The notes below the pieces were generated by a model. That model saw only the letters and a program-made list of their open reading frames with translations. It was not told the DNA's origin and ran no database searches. A program made the translations under genes and the position numbers. Positions 33,473 through 45,180 of a DNA stretch of 64,000 nt are shown piece after piece (the first letter of the stretch is position 1; every line of letters starts with the position of its first letter). The stretch covers positions 16,813 through 80,812 of the forward strand of contig CAKRTS010000018.1 in assembly GCA_934402315.1 (NCBI GenBank), read 5' to 3'. This stretch comes from an uncultured Acetatifactor sp. GTDB lineage: Bacteria; Bacillota; Clostridia; Lachnospirales; Lachnospiraceae.

Positions 33473-34858
33473 ATGGACGTGTTGACAAGAATCCCTGTGA
33501 GAGAGCAGGATGCGAAAGAGCGTGCAACAAACTTCGAGGAGGTTTGTCTTGGCTATAATAAAGAGGAGGCGGTATGTGAAGCCTCCAGATGTATCAACTG
33601 TAAGAATGCGCAGTGTATCAAGGGCTGTCCCGTTGCGATCAATATTCCGGGCTTCATCGAGCAGGTGAAGAACGGAAATATCGAGGAGGCATACCGGATC
33701 ATCAGCCAGTCCAGCGCACTTCCCGCTGTCTGCGGACGTGTCTGCCCGCAGGAGAGCCAGTGTGAGGGTAAGTGCATCCGCGGCATCAAGGGCGATCCGA
33801 TCTCTATCGGAAAGCTGGAGAGATTCGTCGCTGACTGGGCGAGAGAGAACGGCATCAAGCCCGAGGGTGCGAAGGAGAAGAACGGAAAGAAGGTTGCTGT
33901 CATCGGTTCCGGCCCTGCTGGTCTGACCTGCGCCGGAGATCTGGCGAAGCTCGGATATGATGTGACGATTTTCGAGGCGCTGCATGAGCCGGGCGGTGTT
34001 CTGGTCTATGGAATACCGGAGTTCCGTCTTCCAAAGAAGGCGGTTGTTGCCAAGGAAATTGAAAATGTAAAGGCATTGGGCGTGAAGATTGAGACGAACG
34101 TTGTCGTCGGCAAAGCGGTCACTATCGATGAGCTGATCGGCGAGGAAGGCTTTGATGCCGTATTTATCGGTTCCGGCGCCGGACTTCCTAAATTCATGGG
34201 AATCCCCGGGGAGAATGCAAATGGCGTATTCTCTGCGAACGAGTATCTGACCAGAAGCAATCTGATGAAAGCGTTTGACGAAAACTCCAACACGCCGATC
34301 ATGAAGAGTAAGAAGGTTGCGGTTGTCGGCGGCGGAAACGTGGCGATGGATGCGGCGAGAACAGCCCTGCGTCTTGGCGCAGAGGTGCATATTGTGTACC
34401 GCCGCAGCGAGGAGGAGCTTCCTGCCAGAGTGGAGGAGGTTCACCACGCAAAGGAAGAGGGCATTATCTTTGACCTGCTGACGAACCCGACGGAGATCCT
34501 TGCCGATGAGAAGGGATGGGTTACAGGTATGAAGTGCATCCGCATGGAGCTCGGCGAGCCGGATGCTTCCGGACGCCGCAGACCTGTCGAGGTTCCCGGT
34601 TCGGAATTTGTCATGGAGCTGGATACGGTCATCATGTCACTCGGAACCTCTCCGAACCCGCTGATTTCTTCCACGACGGAGGGACTTGAGACAAACAAGT
34701 GGAAATGTATCGTGGCAGAGGAGGATAACGGACAGACCAGCAAGGAAGGCGTTTACGCCGGCGGTGATGCCGTTACCGGCGCGGCTACGGTAATTTTAGC
34801 TATGGGCGCTGGCAAGGCAGCAGCAAAGGGAATTGACGATTATCTCTGCAACAGGTAG
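33473..34858 (+). CDS. nfnB: NfnB: NADP(H)-binding subunit, glutamate synthase small-chain-like
   Basis: 461 residues. N-terminal [4Fe-4S] ligands appear as CINCKNAQCIKGCPVAINIPGF and CGRVCPQESQCEGKCIRG (each shown in part). An FAD site VIGSGPAGLTCAGDLAKLGYDV starts near residue 139, and an NADP site VVGGGNVAMDAARTALRLGAEV near 284. The end is GDAVTGAATVILAMGAGK. Databases often call this homotetrameric NADPH glutamate synthase (GltA), but the adjacent nfnA makes NfnB the better name. The complex moves electrons between NADH, ferredoxin and NADPH; Icd upstream in the window also yields NADPH. Confidence 0.92.
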   Translation: MDVLTRIPVREQDAKERATNFEEVCLGYNKEEAVCEASRCINCKNAQCIKGCPVAINIPGFIEQVKNGNIEEAYRIISQSSALPAVCGRVCPQESQCEGKCIRGIKGDPISIGKLERFVADWARENGIKPEGAKEKNGKKVAVIGSGPAGLTCAGDLAKLGYDVTIFEALHEPGGVLVYGIPEFRLPKKAVVAKEIENVKALGVKIETNVVVGKAVTIDELIGEEGFDAVFIGSGAGLPKFMGIPGENANGVFSANEYLTRSNLMKAFDENSNTPIMKSKKVAVVGGGNVAMDAARTALRLGAEVHIVYRRSEEELPARVEEVHHAKEEGIIFDLLTNPTEILADEKGWVTGMKCIRMELGEPDASGRRRPVEVPGSEFVMELDTVIMSLGTSPNPLISSTTEGLETNKWKCIVAEEDNGQTSKEGVYAGGDAVTGAATVILAMGAGKAAAKGIDDYLCNR

Positions 34859-34920
34859 CCCGCCCATAGCCTAAGGAACGGAATGGAACTGCAAAAGATG
34901 GGGAAGGAAGGTAAGAAACT

Positions 34921-35643
34921 ATGCCATGGTGTCCTAAGTGTAAGACAGAGTACAGAGAGGGATTTACGGTCTGTGCGGATTGTGGCAGTGAGCTTGTGGA
35001 GGATGAACCGGTGGAAACGCCCGCAGAGGAGGCGGAATGGGACGCCTTTTCACAGTATGGGGATGATGCCGGGACAGAAGTGGAGAGCGAAGGCGAAGGT
35101 AATGTGACACAGGAGGATGGGAGTGATACGCCGGAGGATGCGCAGACCCGCACCCGGGGAAGAGGCATGACGGCTCCTTATCAGGACAGTGCGGAGCGGG
35201 CGAGTGACAACCGCTCCTCCGGCTGGATCCTGCTGATCCTTGGTATTCTCGGACTGGTTGTGATGGCTTTGGGAATGCTGGGCGTTTTGCCGCTGCATTT
35301 TGGAAATTCCTATCTTTTCTATGGAGTCATGGGAGCGGTCTTCATTCTGTTTGTGGTATCTGGGGGGATATCCATGAAGAACGCAAAGCTCCTTGAGAAG
35401 AAGGCGGCATCGGAGAATACATTGCGGGAATCACTCCATGAATGGTGTAGGGAGAATCTGAATGCACAGATAATCGACGATGCGGTCGGTGCACAGGGAG
35501 TTGAGGAGGAAATCCTCTACTTCAAGCGGCTTTCTTATATCAAGGAAAGGCTGAATCATCAGTTTATGAATCTGGATCAGGGCTTTCTGGACAAATTTAT
35601 TGACGATTATATCTATGACGAGGTTTTCGGAGAGAAGGAATAG
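34921..35643 (+). CDS. Zinc-ribbon membrane protein (240 aa)
   Basis: An N-terminal zinc ribbon with CPKC near residue 4 and CADC near residue 18 is followed by an acidic disordered stretch (about 25-95). Two membrane helices (WILLILGILGLVVMALGML, LFYGVMGAVFILFVVSGGI) and a cytoplasmic C-terminal helical domain with HEWC come next. I recognise the architecture, not a function. It lies 62 bases after nfnB, and its stop directly abuts the ATG of rlmH, so the two are translated in tandem. Confidence 0.8.
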   Translation: MPWCPKCKTEYREGFTVCADCGSELVEDEPVETPAEEAEWDAFSQYGDDAGTEVESEGEGNVTQEDGSDTPEDAQTRTRGRGMTAPYQDSAERASDNRSSGWILLILGILGLVVMALGMLGVLPLHFGNSYLFYGVMGAVFILFVVSGGISMKNAKLLEKKAASENTLRESLHEWCRENLNAQIIDDAVGAQGVEEEILYFKRLSYIKERLNHQFMNLDQGFLDKFIDDYIYDEVFGEKE

Positions 35644-36123
35644 ATGAAGATTACGATAATCTGCGTCGGGAAGGTGAAGGAGAAATTCTACAGGGATGCG
35701 CTCGAGGAATATTTGAAAAGGCTTGGCAGATACTGTAAGCCCGAGATCATCGAGGTGGCGGATGAGAAGACACCGGACGGCGCAAGTGAATGGATGGAGG
35801 ATCAGATCAAGGCGAAGGAAGGGCAGCGGATTCTGGAGAAGCTCAGAGAGGATGCGCTTGTCTGCACGCTGGAGATCGGTGGGAAAAAATTCACTTCCGA
35901 AGGCTTTGCCGACTGGATACAGCGGCAGACTGTCAGCGGGACAAGCCATATCGCGTTCGTTATCGGCGGATCACTGGGGCTGCATGAAACAGTGATCCGC
36001 CGCTCTGATATGCACCTGAGCTTTTCGGACATGACCTTCCCTCACCAGCTGATGAGAGTGATACTCACGGAACAGATATACAGGGCGTTCCGCATTATCA
36101 ACGGAGAGCCGTACCATAAATGA
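35644..36123 (+). CDS. rlmH: 23S rRNA pseudouridine-1915 N3-methyltransferase RlmH
   Basis: 159 residues of the SPOUT fold, the family norm. MKITIICVGKVKEKFYRDALEEYLKRL opens the protein. The knot and SAM loop include FVIGGSLGLHETVIRRSDMHLSFSDMTFPHQLMRVILTEQIYRAF (given in part by position 105-150) and the C-terminal NGEPYHK that RlmH needs for activity. It modifies helix 69 of the large ribosomal subunit. The start codon is immediately after the preceding stop. Confidence 0.97.
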   Translation: MKITIICVGKVKEKFYRDALEEYLKRLGRYCKPEIIEVADEKTPDGASEWMEDQIKAKEGQRILEKLREDALVCTLEIGGKKFTSEGFADWIQRQTVSGTSHIAFVIGGSLGLHETVIRRSDMHLSFSDMTFPHQLMRVILTEQIYRAFRIINGEPYHK

Positions 36124-36149
36124 ACTCTAGTTGCCCGGAGGGGAAAGAA

Positions 36150-36551
36150 ATGAAAATATTGATTTACATAATCCTATCGACGCTGTTGAATTATCTGGTC
36201 ATTACAACGATCGTGGATATAGTGCTGATGGGGGGAATGACACCCAGATTTGCGGCGAAGTGCAGGAGCGTTCAAGCATGCATTTTTAAGGAGAACCACA
36301 TTGACCTGCAACAGGCAAATGAGTGCGCGGGATTTTCCACCGCATATCTTCTGCGGCATTATGACATACCGGCGACGGGAGCTGAGGTCTATCAGGAAAT
36401 GACGGACAAGATGGCTGACGGCTGCGTATATCCTAAGGCGGTGAAGAAGCTGCTTGGAAAATACGGGTTCGACGTGAAATATTGTACCGGAAACCTGAAT
36501 GCCCTATGGAAAATGAAAGGGGTGTGTTTTGGTAAACTTAGTGGAAGATAG
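36150..36551 (+). pseudogene. Truncated C39-like papain-fold peptidase
   Basis: 133 codons from ATG 36150, supported by GGAGGGG at 36137-36143. It starts with a membrane anchor (IYIILSTLLNYLVITTIVDIV, in part). The N-terminal half of a C39-like cysteine peptidase domain follows: the helix with catalytic Cys in QANECAGFSTAYLLRHY (C near 61), GAEVYQEMTDKMADGCVYPKAV and LLGKYGFDVKYCTGNLNAL. Family members continue with a strand carrying the catalytic His (xHFVPVVGYD-type), which is absent; the frame ends at GVCFGKLSGR. Loss of the C-terminal half makes it probably inactive, by deletion. Confidence 0.6.
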
Positions 36552-36599
36552 ATTTTAGTATGTGGGTTATGGGTTGTAACCGTTGGAGGAGAGAGCGTA

Positions 36600-37235
36600 A
36601 TGACGAAGAAGCAGCGCGCATTGGAAATAATCGAACGTTTAAAGCAGGAATATCCGGAGTCCGGCTGCAGCCTGGAGTATGACGAGGCGTGGAAGCTGTT
36701 GGTGAGTGTGAGGCTCGCGGCGCAGTGTACGGACGCGAGGGTAAATGTGGTCGTGCAGAAGCTCTACGAGAAATTTCCCGATGTCAATGCGCTGGCGGAG
36801 GCATCGGTTGATGACATCGAAAAGATTGTCCATCCCTGCGGTCTTGGAAAGAGCAAGGCGAGAGACATCAGCGCCTGCATGAAGCAGCTGCGGGATCAGT
36901 ACGGCGGAAAGGTGCCGGAGGATTTCGAGAAGCTGCTGGAGCTGCCGGGCGTCGGGAGAAAGAGCGCGAACCTTGTCATGGGGGATGTGTTCGGAAAGCC
37001 GGCGATCGTGACGGATACGCATTGCATCCGCCTGACAAACCGCATGGGGCTGGTCGACGGGATCAAGGAACCGGCAAAGGTGGAAAAGGAGCTCTGGAAG
37101 ATCATTCCGCCCGAGGAGGGCAACAGCTTTTGCCACCGACTGGTCGATCACGGGCGCGCGGTCTGTACTGCGCGGACAAAGCCCTATTGTGACAGGTGCT
37201 GTCTGAATGACATCTGTAAAAAGGTCGGAGTGTAG
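36600..37235 (+). CDS. nth: Endonuclease III
   Basis: 211 residues, a base-excision repair DNA glycosylase/AP lyase for oxidised pyrimidines. The helix-hairpin-helix LPGVGRKSANLVMGD carries the catalytic Lys (near 121) and is followed by the catalytic Asp in VTDTHCIRLTNRMGLV. The C-terminal [4Fe-4S] loop is C-x6-C-x2-C-x5-C (CTARTKPYCDRCCLNDIC). MTKKQRALEIIERL at 36600 is the usual N-terminus. It stands alone between the truncated peptidase and the GH18 gene. Confidence 0.96.
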   Translation: MTKKQRALEIIERLKQEYPESGCSLEYDEAWKLLVSVRLAAQCTDARVNVVVQKLYEKFPDVNALAEASVDDIEKIVHPCGLGKSKARDISACMKQLRDQYGGKVPEDFEKLLELPGVGRKSANLVMGDVFGKPAIVTDTHCIRLTNRMGLVDGIKEPAKVEKELWKIIPPEEGNSFCHRLVDHGRAVCTARTKPYCDRCCLNDICKKVGV

Positions 37236-37320
37236 AAGGCTTTCCGGCGGCAGGCATATTTTCCGCTCACTAAGCATAGAATCTTCCAGAGAACAGACCG
37301 GACCTTGGAATGGAGGACGA

Positions 37321-39960
<2,640 letters not shown>

Positions 39961-39961
39961 C

Positions 39962-39989
39962 TTGACAAATCCTCTCATGTATGTATAAT
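39962..39989 (+). promoter_or_regulatory. opp operon promoter
   Basis: TTGACA at 39962-39967, 16 bases, TATAAT at 39984-39989. It would give a 5' leader of about 300 bases. Confidence 0.8.
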
Positions 39990-40294
39990 AGACTTTGTTG
40001 TACGCGAACGACAGACAGTTGTATTTTACTAATTGCGTTGAACAATGGGGTTCAGGGCACTTTTTTTGTATTACGAATTATTTTATCGAGGTGAAGCGGC
40101 AGAGTGGTAACGGAACACAGAAGTGCACAATGGAAGCACAGGCCGCACAGTGAGACAGAAGAGTCCGGAATACAGGAAAAAGACTCTGGACATCGGAGTA
40201 AGATGCGGTGGCTTGTATGCAGAGATGTATACATGTATTAAAAAGTACAGGTGTTTGACTTTCGTACAAATAATAATCGAGAGGAGAAAAGGTT
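39990..40294 (+). promoter_or_regulatory. Long 5' leader of the opp operon
   Basis: About 300 non-coding bases. TGAAC-GTTCA with a following T7 run lies near 40036-40068 (a weak attenuator-like shape). CCGCA...TGCGG encloses AGAGTC...GACTCT between about 40142 and 40211. A weaker second promoter, TTGTAT-17-TATTAA, may end near 40240. No known riboswitch core was recognised. Confidence 0.35.
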
Positions 40295-42460
40295 ATGAAA
40301 AAGAAAGTATTAAGCATGTTATTGGTATCCTCTATGGTTCTTAGCATGACCGCATGTGGAGATTCCTCTTCCAGCGAGTCAAGCGGTTCTATTGAGGTGG
40401 TTTCCGGTTCCAGCTCCAGCAGCGAGCAGCCTTCTTCCACTGAAGGTGAGAGCCAGGTTGAACCTACAGACGCTGAATACGTCCGTGCCGATGACGAGGA
40501 AGTGTACGAAAATGTTCTGGGTGGCTTTGAAGCCCTCAGCGAGGCAGCGAAGGCTGCTGAGACAACAGATGAGAGATTCATGCTGTTTGCGCAGGCAGAG
40601 GCATATCTGCTGGATTCCGCAGTTATGATTCCTGCGACAACCCAGAATGGAGCTTATACCATTTCCAGAGTCGCACCTAGAACAGTTCCTTATGTTCAGT
40701 GGGGAAATGATGATGATCGTCTGAAGGGTCTGGTTATCTCTGATGAGTTCTGCACTCCTGAGGAGAGAGCTGATATGCTGGATGAGTGGTCCAAGGCTGT
40801 TGCAGGCGAGGGCACATATGATCCCGCTGCTTATCTGGAGTCCAAGAACCACACCATTCAGAAGGATTACACAACTTCCTTCCAGACAGCTCCTGTAACT
40901 CTGGACTGGCTGAACACAAGCTCTCAGGCAGATACCGAGATTACTGTAAACTGTGTAGATGGTCTTGTTGAGTATAACAATCTTGGCCAGATGGTTCCCG
41001 CACTGGCAGAGTCCTGGTCCGTATCTGATGACGGAACCGTATATACCTTCAACCTTCGCAAAGGAGTGAACTGGTATACCGCAGAGGGAACAAAGTATGC
41101 AGAAGTAACCGCTAACGACTTCGTTGCAGGTCTTCATCATATGCTTGATGCAAAGGCAGGACTTGAGTGGCTGGTTGACGGACTGATTGTTGGCGCAACC
41201 AACTATTACAACGCAGGCGGCAGCTGGGACGAGGTTGGATATAAGGCACTCAATGATTACACACTTGAGGTTACTCTGGAGAAGCCTACATCCTACTTCA
41301 TGACAATGCTTACCTATTCCTGCTTCCTTCCTATCTGTGATTCCTTCTATCAGGCACACGGCGGTGTATATGGTGTAGATGAGTATGCGGCAGCAAGCGC
41401 TGATACCAACACCTATACATTCGGTAACTCTGAGGATGTTGCATCTCAGGTTTACTGTGGAGCATTCCTGCTTCAGAAGCTGCAGAAGGATTCCGAGATT
41501 TATGTAGTTGCAAACAAGGATTACTACAAGGCAGATGAGGTTACCCTGAATTCCATTAAGTGGGTATATGATGCAGGTGAGAATCCGGACGCTGTATACA
41601 ACGATGCTCTCGCTGGCGTATATGCCGGTGTAACGCTCGGCGCAGCGAGCGGTCTGCTTGACAAGGCAAAGGCTGACGGAAACTTTGACAAGTATGCATA
41701 TATTTCCGATACAACTTCTACAACTTTCTTCGGTGGACTGAATGTCAACCGTGGTACCTTCGCACTGGAGAGCGGTGCAGCTGCATCTCCTAAGACTGAG
41801 CAGCAGAAGATCGATACCGTAACTGCTCTTTGTAACAAGAACTTCAGAAAGGCTATGATGTATGCTTTCGATAAGGCAACCTGGAATGCAGTACAACGTG
41901 GTGAGGATCTTGCAACCACCAACCTTAGAAATATGTATACACATCCTGAGTTCGTACAGCTTGAGAATGACGTAACAGATGCTGACGGTTATACCTTCGC
42001 AGCAGGAACCTTCTACGGTGAGATGGTTCAGCATTACTGTGATGAGCTTGGCATGGGCATTAACGTTTCAGACGGTGTCAATGGCTGGTTTGATGCTGAC
42101 AGGGCGAAGGAGAGCCTTGAGGCAGCTAAGGCTGAGCTTGGCGACAGCGTAACCTTCCCGATCCAGATCGACGTTGTATACTACTCTGCAAGTGATGTTA
42201 ATACAGCACAGGCAGCTGCTTACAAGTCCGTTATCGAGTCCAATCTTGGAGCTGAGAACGTTCAGGTTAATCTGATCGAGACTACAACCTCTGAGGACTA
42301 TTATGCTTGTGGTTACCGTGCATCCAACGGTGAGGCTGGTAACTTCGATATGTCCTGGGGTTCAGGCTGGGGTCCTGACTATGGTGATCCTTCTTCTTAT
42401 CTGGATACTTTCCTTGGCGAAGGTGCCGGATATATGACAAAGGTCATCGGTTTGTTCTAA
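40295..42460 (+). CDS. oppA: Oligopeptide ABC transporter substrate-binding lipoprotein
   Basis: 721 residues. Signal peptide MKKKVLSMLLVSSMVLSMTAC with lipobox MTAC (Cys 21), then a Ser/Glu-rich linker. The SBP_bac_5 domain shows LVEYNNLGQMVPALAESWSVSDDGTVYTFNLRKGVNW (in part), ADVTANDFV-like AEVTANDFVAGLHHMLD and the closing YLDTFLGEGAGYMTKVIGLF. It is longer than usual OppA (about 540) because of an insert-rich first third. Codon use is more T-ending than its neighbours, as expected of a highly expressed gene. A stem-loop after the gene separates it from oppB and probably stabilises the oppA part of the mRNA. Confidence 0.95.
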   Translation: MKKKVLSMLLVSSMVLSMTACGDSSSSESSGSIEVVSGSSSSSEQPSSTEGESQVEPTDAEYVRADDEEVYENVLGGFEALSEAAKAAETTDERFMLFAQAEAYLLDSAVMIPATTQNGAYTISRVAPRTVPYVQWGNDDDRLKGLVISDEFCTPEERADMLDEWSKAVAGEGTYDPAAYLESKNHTIQKDYTTSFQTAPVTLDWLNTSSQADTEITVNCVDGLVEYNNLGQMVPALAESWSVSDDGTVYTFNLRKGVNWYTAEGTKYAEVTANDFVAGLHHMLDAKAGLEWLVDGLIVGATNYYNAGGSWDEVGYKALNDYTLEVTLEKPTSYFMTMLTYSCFLPICDSFYQAHGGVYGVDEYAAASADTNTYTFGNSEDVASQVYCGAFLLQKLQKDSEIYVVANKDYYKADEVTLNSIKWVYDAGENPDAVYNDALAGVYAGVTLGAASGLLDKAKADGNFDKYAYISDTTSTTFFGGLNVNRGTFALESGAAASPKTEQQKIDTVTALCNKNFRKAMMYAFDKATWNAVQRGEDLATTNLRNMYTHPEFVQLENDVTDADGYTFAAGTFYGEMVQHYCDELGMGINVSDGVNGWFDADRAKESLEAAKAELGDSVTFPIQIDVVYYSASDVNTAQAAAYKSVIESNLGAENVQVNLIETTTSEDYYACGYRASNGEAGNFDMSWGSGWGPDYGDPSSYLDTFLGEGAGYMTKVIGLF

Positions 42461-42493
42461 AAGAGATTACAGACAGTAAGATCTGTATTTTGC

Positions 42494-42522
42494 GCACAGG
42501 GAGATACCCATTCTCCCTGTGC
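42494..42522 (+). terminator. Intercistronic hairpin between oppA and oppB
   Basis: Perfect 11-bp stem, GCACAGGGAGA and TCTCCCTGTGC, seven-base loop, no long T run (CTTAATG follows). It is better read as a partial terminator or RNA stabiliser that lets oppA exceed oppBCDF. Confidence 0.7.
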
Positions 42523-42608
42523 CTTAATGATTGAGAATATCAAGGGTTGAATCATGATATATAAGAAATCGAACCATACAATAAGGAAAAGGAGGATGAG
42601 GTAACTAC

Positions 42609-44192
42609 ATGAAAAAGTACATGTTGAAAAGAATTTTATTCTCGATATTTTCGCTTCTTGTAGTGGTTATGATCGTCATGCTTTTAGTATATACACTTAT
42701 TGAGAGAAGCGTTATCTTTCAGACAGATGATACATGGAATAAGAAGAGTAATAATGATCGGGTTGTGTATGAATATGTTCAGTATGAAAAATACGGATAT
42801 TTAACTTACGAAGATTATACGTCCTTTGTAAAGGATAAGTATATGGCAATTTACGGGGACGATTATTATACACAGGCAGATTATCTTGCGGATAAGAACA
42901 TTGTACAGGATGCAGAAAATTTCCAGTCTAATCCGACGGTACAGGAATTCATTCAGGAGTATTCTTCCAAGGGATATTCCTTGAAGTATCTGACGCCTAT
43001 GTTGTACAAGTCCGGGAAAACAAAACCGGGTGGAACAGGATACCTGCTTGCGGTTCATGAGAAAAATGTTGTTTTTCGTCTTATGGATTATTTAAAGGGC
43101 TTTATTACAATTGAAACAAAGAACTCTGTGCAGGATGACAGAATAACGGAGAGATATGTCAGAATCGAGAAGGATCCCTATTCCGGCGCTTTCGCTGTGG
43201 TAGGCTCCGGAACACAACACAAATATCTGTTGTACTTTGACAATCGTTTTCCTTTCATTCACCAGAACTGGATCCATATCAATCTGGGTGTGTCCTACAC
43301 TACCTACCGCGGACAGGAGATTACGTCGGTTATCAACAACCCGACGGGAGAGCTGGTGGCGTCCAGACAGCAGTATCCGACTGCATTGGGAACAGACCAG
43401 TATGAGGATACAGCGATTGATTTCCATACGCTGTCCTTTAACCCCGGTGTGCTGAGTGATGTTGAAAAAACCCAGTTCCCGGATCAGTATACCGTATATC
43501 AGTATCGGCGGGGCGGTATGTCCATGATCCAGAACTCCTTTGTCATTGGACTGATAGCGACTGTGCTTGCATATTTCCTCGGCCTGCCGCTGGGAATGCT
43601 TATGGCGATGAAGAAAGATAAGATCGTCGATAAGCTGGGCAATGCATATATTATTTTCATTATGGCAGTTCCTTCGCTTGCTTATATTTTTATGTTTGCA
43701 GCACTCGGAACCACACTGTTCCATCTGCCCTATAAGTTTGCAAACGCAGAGGTGAAAGCACTTGCGTATATTCTGCCGGTTATCTCGTTGTCTTTGCCTT
43801 CCATCGGTAATCTGATGAAGTGGATGAGGAGATATATGATTGACCAGATGAACTCAGACTATGTTAAGTTTGCACGTGCGGAAGGTCTTTCGGAATCGGA
43901 AATCTTTAAAATTCATATTTCGAGGAATGCAATGATTTATCTTGTTCACGGCATTCCGGGAAGTATTCTGGGGTGTCTGACAGGTGCAATTATTACGGAA
44001 CGTGTTTACTCTGTTCCGGGAATCGGTAATCTGCTGACGACGGCAATCAATTCACATGACAACGGTGTCATCGTAGCATGTACTGTCTTTTACACTTCGT
44101 TGTCGATTATCTCCCTGATCTTAGGAGACGTTTTGCTGGCTAAGTATGACCCGAGAATTTCGTTGTCGGAGGAAGGAGGCGGCGGAAGATGA
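42609..44192 (+). CDS. oppB: Oligopeptide ABC transporter permease OppB with large outer domain
   Basis: 527 residues, against about 310-330 for usual OppB. The first membrane helix is near residues 8-30. A roughly 265-residue extracytoplasmic insert follows (about 35-300, Tyr/Asp-rich, with INNPTGELVASRQQYPTALG near 240-260). The standard BPD_transp_1 core comes next (IQNSFVIGLIATVLAYFLGLPLGML onwards), with the EAA loop AEGLSESEIFKIHISRNAM and the final HDNGVIVACTVFYTSLSIISLI. The insert sits where the lipoprotein docks, so it may shape substrate delivery. AAAGGAGGATGAGG precedes the ATG. It overlaps oppC by ATGA. Confidence 0.92.
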   Translation: MKKYMLKRILFSIFSLLVVVMIVMLLVYTLIERSVIFQTDDTWNKKSNNDRVVYEYVQYEKYGYLTYEDYTSFVKDKYMAIYGDDYYTQADYLADKNIVQDAENFQSNPTVQEFIQEYSSKGYSLKYLTPMLYKSGKTKPGGTGYLLAVHEKNVVFRLMDYLKGFITIETKNSVQDDRITERYVRIEKDPYSGAFAVVGSGTQHKYLLYFDNRFPFIHQNWIHINLGVSYTTYRGQEITSVINNPTGELVASRQQYPTALGTDQYEDTAIDFHTLSFNPGVLSDVEKTQFPDQYTVYQYRRGGMSMIQNSFVIGLIATVLAYFLGLPLGMLMAMKKDKIVDKLGNAYIIFIMAVPSLAYIFMFAALGTTLFHLPYKFANAEVKALAYILPVISLSLPSIGNLMKWMRRYMIDQMNSDYVKFARAEGLSESEIFKIHISRNAMIYLVHGIPGSILGCLTGAIITERVYSVPGIGNLLTTAINSHDNGVIVACTVFYTSLSIISLILGDVLLAKYDPRISLSEEGGGGR

Positions 44193-45169
44193 CAGAAGAA
44201 ATCAAAGAGCTGTCTCAGAAAGAGGAAGATAGCTTATTCAAGTTTGTCAGTGACAATGACATGAGGAATTCCGAGAAGATTATTGCTCCCCGCTATTCCT
44301 ATTGGAAGTCGGTTTTTCGTGTGTTCTTTAAGAAAAAAATTAATATTGTCATGATTGCAATTCTGTTGCTGATTATTCTGGTTTCCTATATTGTACCGCT
44401 TTTCTGTCCGTACGATATGCTGGAAAATGTAACGAATGCGACCACGTACAACCTGCCTCCCAAGGTGGCGATGAAGACCTTCAGCGATAATTCGATGAAG
44501 TATATTCTGGGAACCGGTCCGATGGGTAACTCCATTTTGTATGGTATTATTTCCTCTGCAAGAACATCCCTGACGCTGGCTGTTATCTGTGCCGCGATCA
44601 ATATGACGGTTGGTCTTCTTGCCGGCGCTATCTGGGGATATTCCAAGAAAGTGGATGCCGTAATGCTGGTCATCTACAATATTATTGCAAATGTACCTTA
44701 TATTCTTTTGATTACAGTGGTGGTTTATGTTGTTGGCTCCGGTTTCTGGCCGCTGGTTTTCGCATTGACGATCACAGGCTGGCTGAGCATTGCCTACTTC
44801 TTCAGAACACAGGTTATGGTTATCCGTGACAGAGAGTATTCACTGGCATCCAGATGCCTTGGAACGCCTGTGCCCCGCATTATTACAAAGAATATTCTGC
44901 CTTTTTTGACATCAGTAATTGTTACGGTGCTTGCTACCGAGCTTCCCAGCTATATCTCCATGGAAGTTTTTCTATCCTTTATTGGTGTTGGATTAAGTGC
45001 CAGCGTTCCTTCCCTTGGACGAATGATTCAGCAGGCTCAGACGGCATTTTTGACCTATCCGTGGGAGTTCTGGCCGCCGGTTGCCATTGCCTCTGCGATT
45101 ACAATAATTCTTTATGTGCTCGGACAGAATCTTGCTGATGCATCTGACCCGAGAACACATATGATGTAG
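44189..45169 (+). CDS. oppC: Oligopeptide ABC transporter permease OppC
   Basis: 326 residues. A cytoplasmic N-terminus with RYSYWKSVFRVFFKKKINIVMIAILLL (in part) leads to membrane helix 1, then YILGTGPMGNSILYGIISSARTSL, the typical LGTDxxGRDxxSR region of OppC/DppC in divergent form. The EAA loop SLASRCLGTPVPRIITKNILP and the end SDPRTHMM-like DASDPRTHMM complete the protein. It starts within the oppB stop (ATGA) and is translationally coupled. Confidence 0.95.
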   Translation: MTEEIKELSQKEEDSLFKFVSDNDMRNSEKIIAPRYSYWKSVFRVFFKKKINIVMIAILLLIILVSYIVPLFCPYDMLENVTNATTYNLPPKVAMKTFSDNSMKYILGTGPMGNSILYGIISSARTSLTLAVICAAINMTVGLLAGAIWGYSKKVDAVMLVIYNIIANVPYILLITVVVYVVGSGFWPLVFALTITGWLSIAYFFRTQVMVIRDREYSLASRCLGTPVPRIITKNILPFLTSVIVTVLATELPSYISMEVFLSFIGVGLSASVPSLGRMIQQAQTAFLTYPWEFWPPVAIASAITIILYVLGQNLADASDPRTHMM

Positions 45170-45180
45170 TGAGGTGGACC

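Noticed and set aside
40379..42034. 551-codon minus-strand frame opposite oppA
   Set aside because: It is Cys/Ile-rich, without motifs, and arises from the strong codon bias of oppA.
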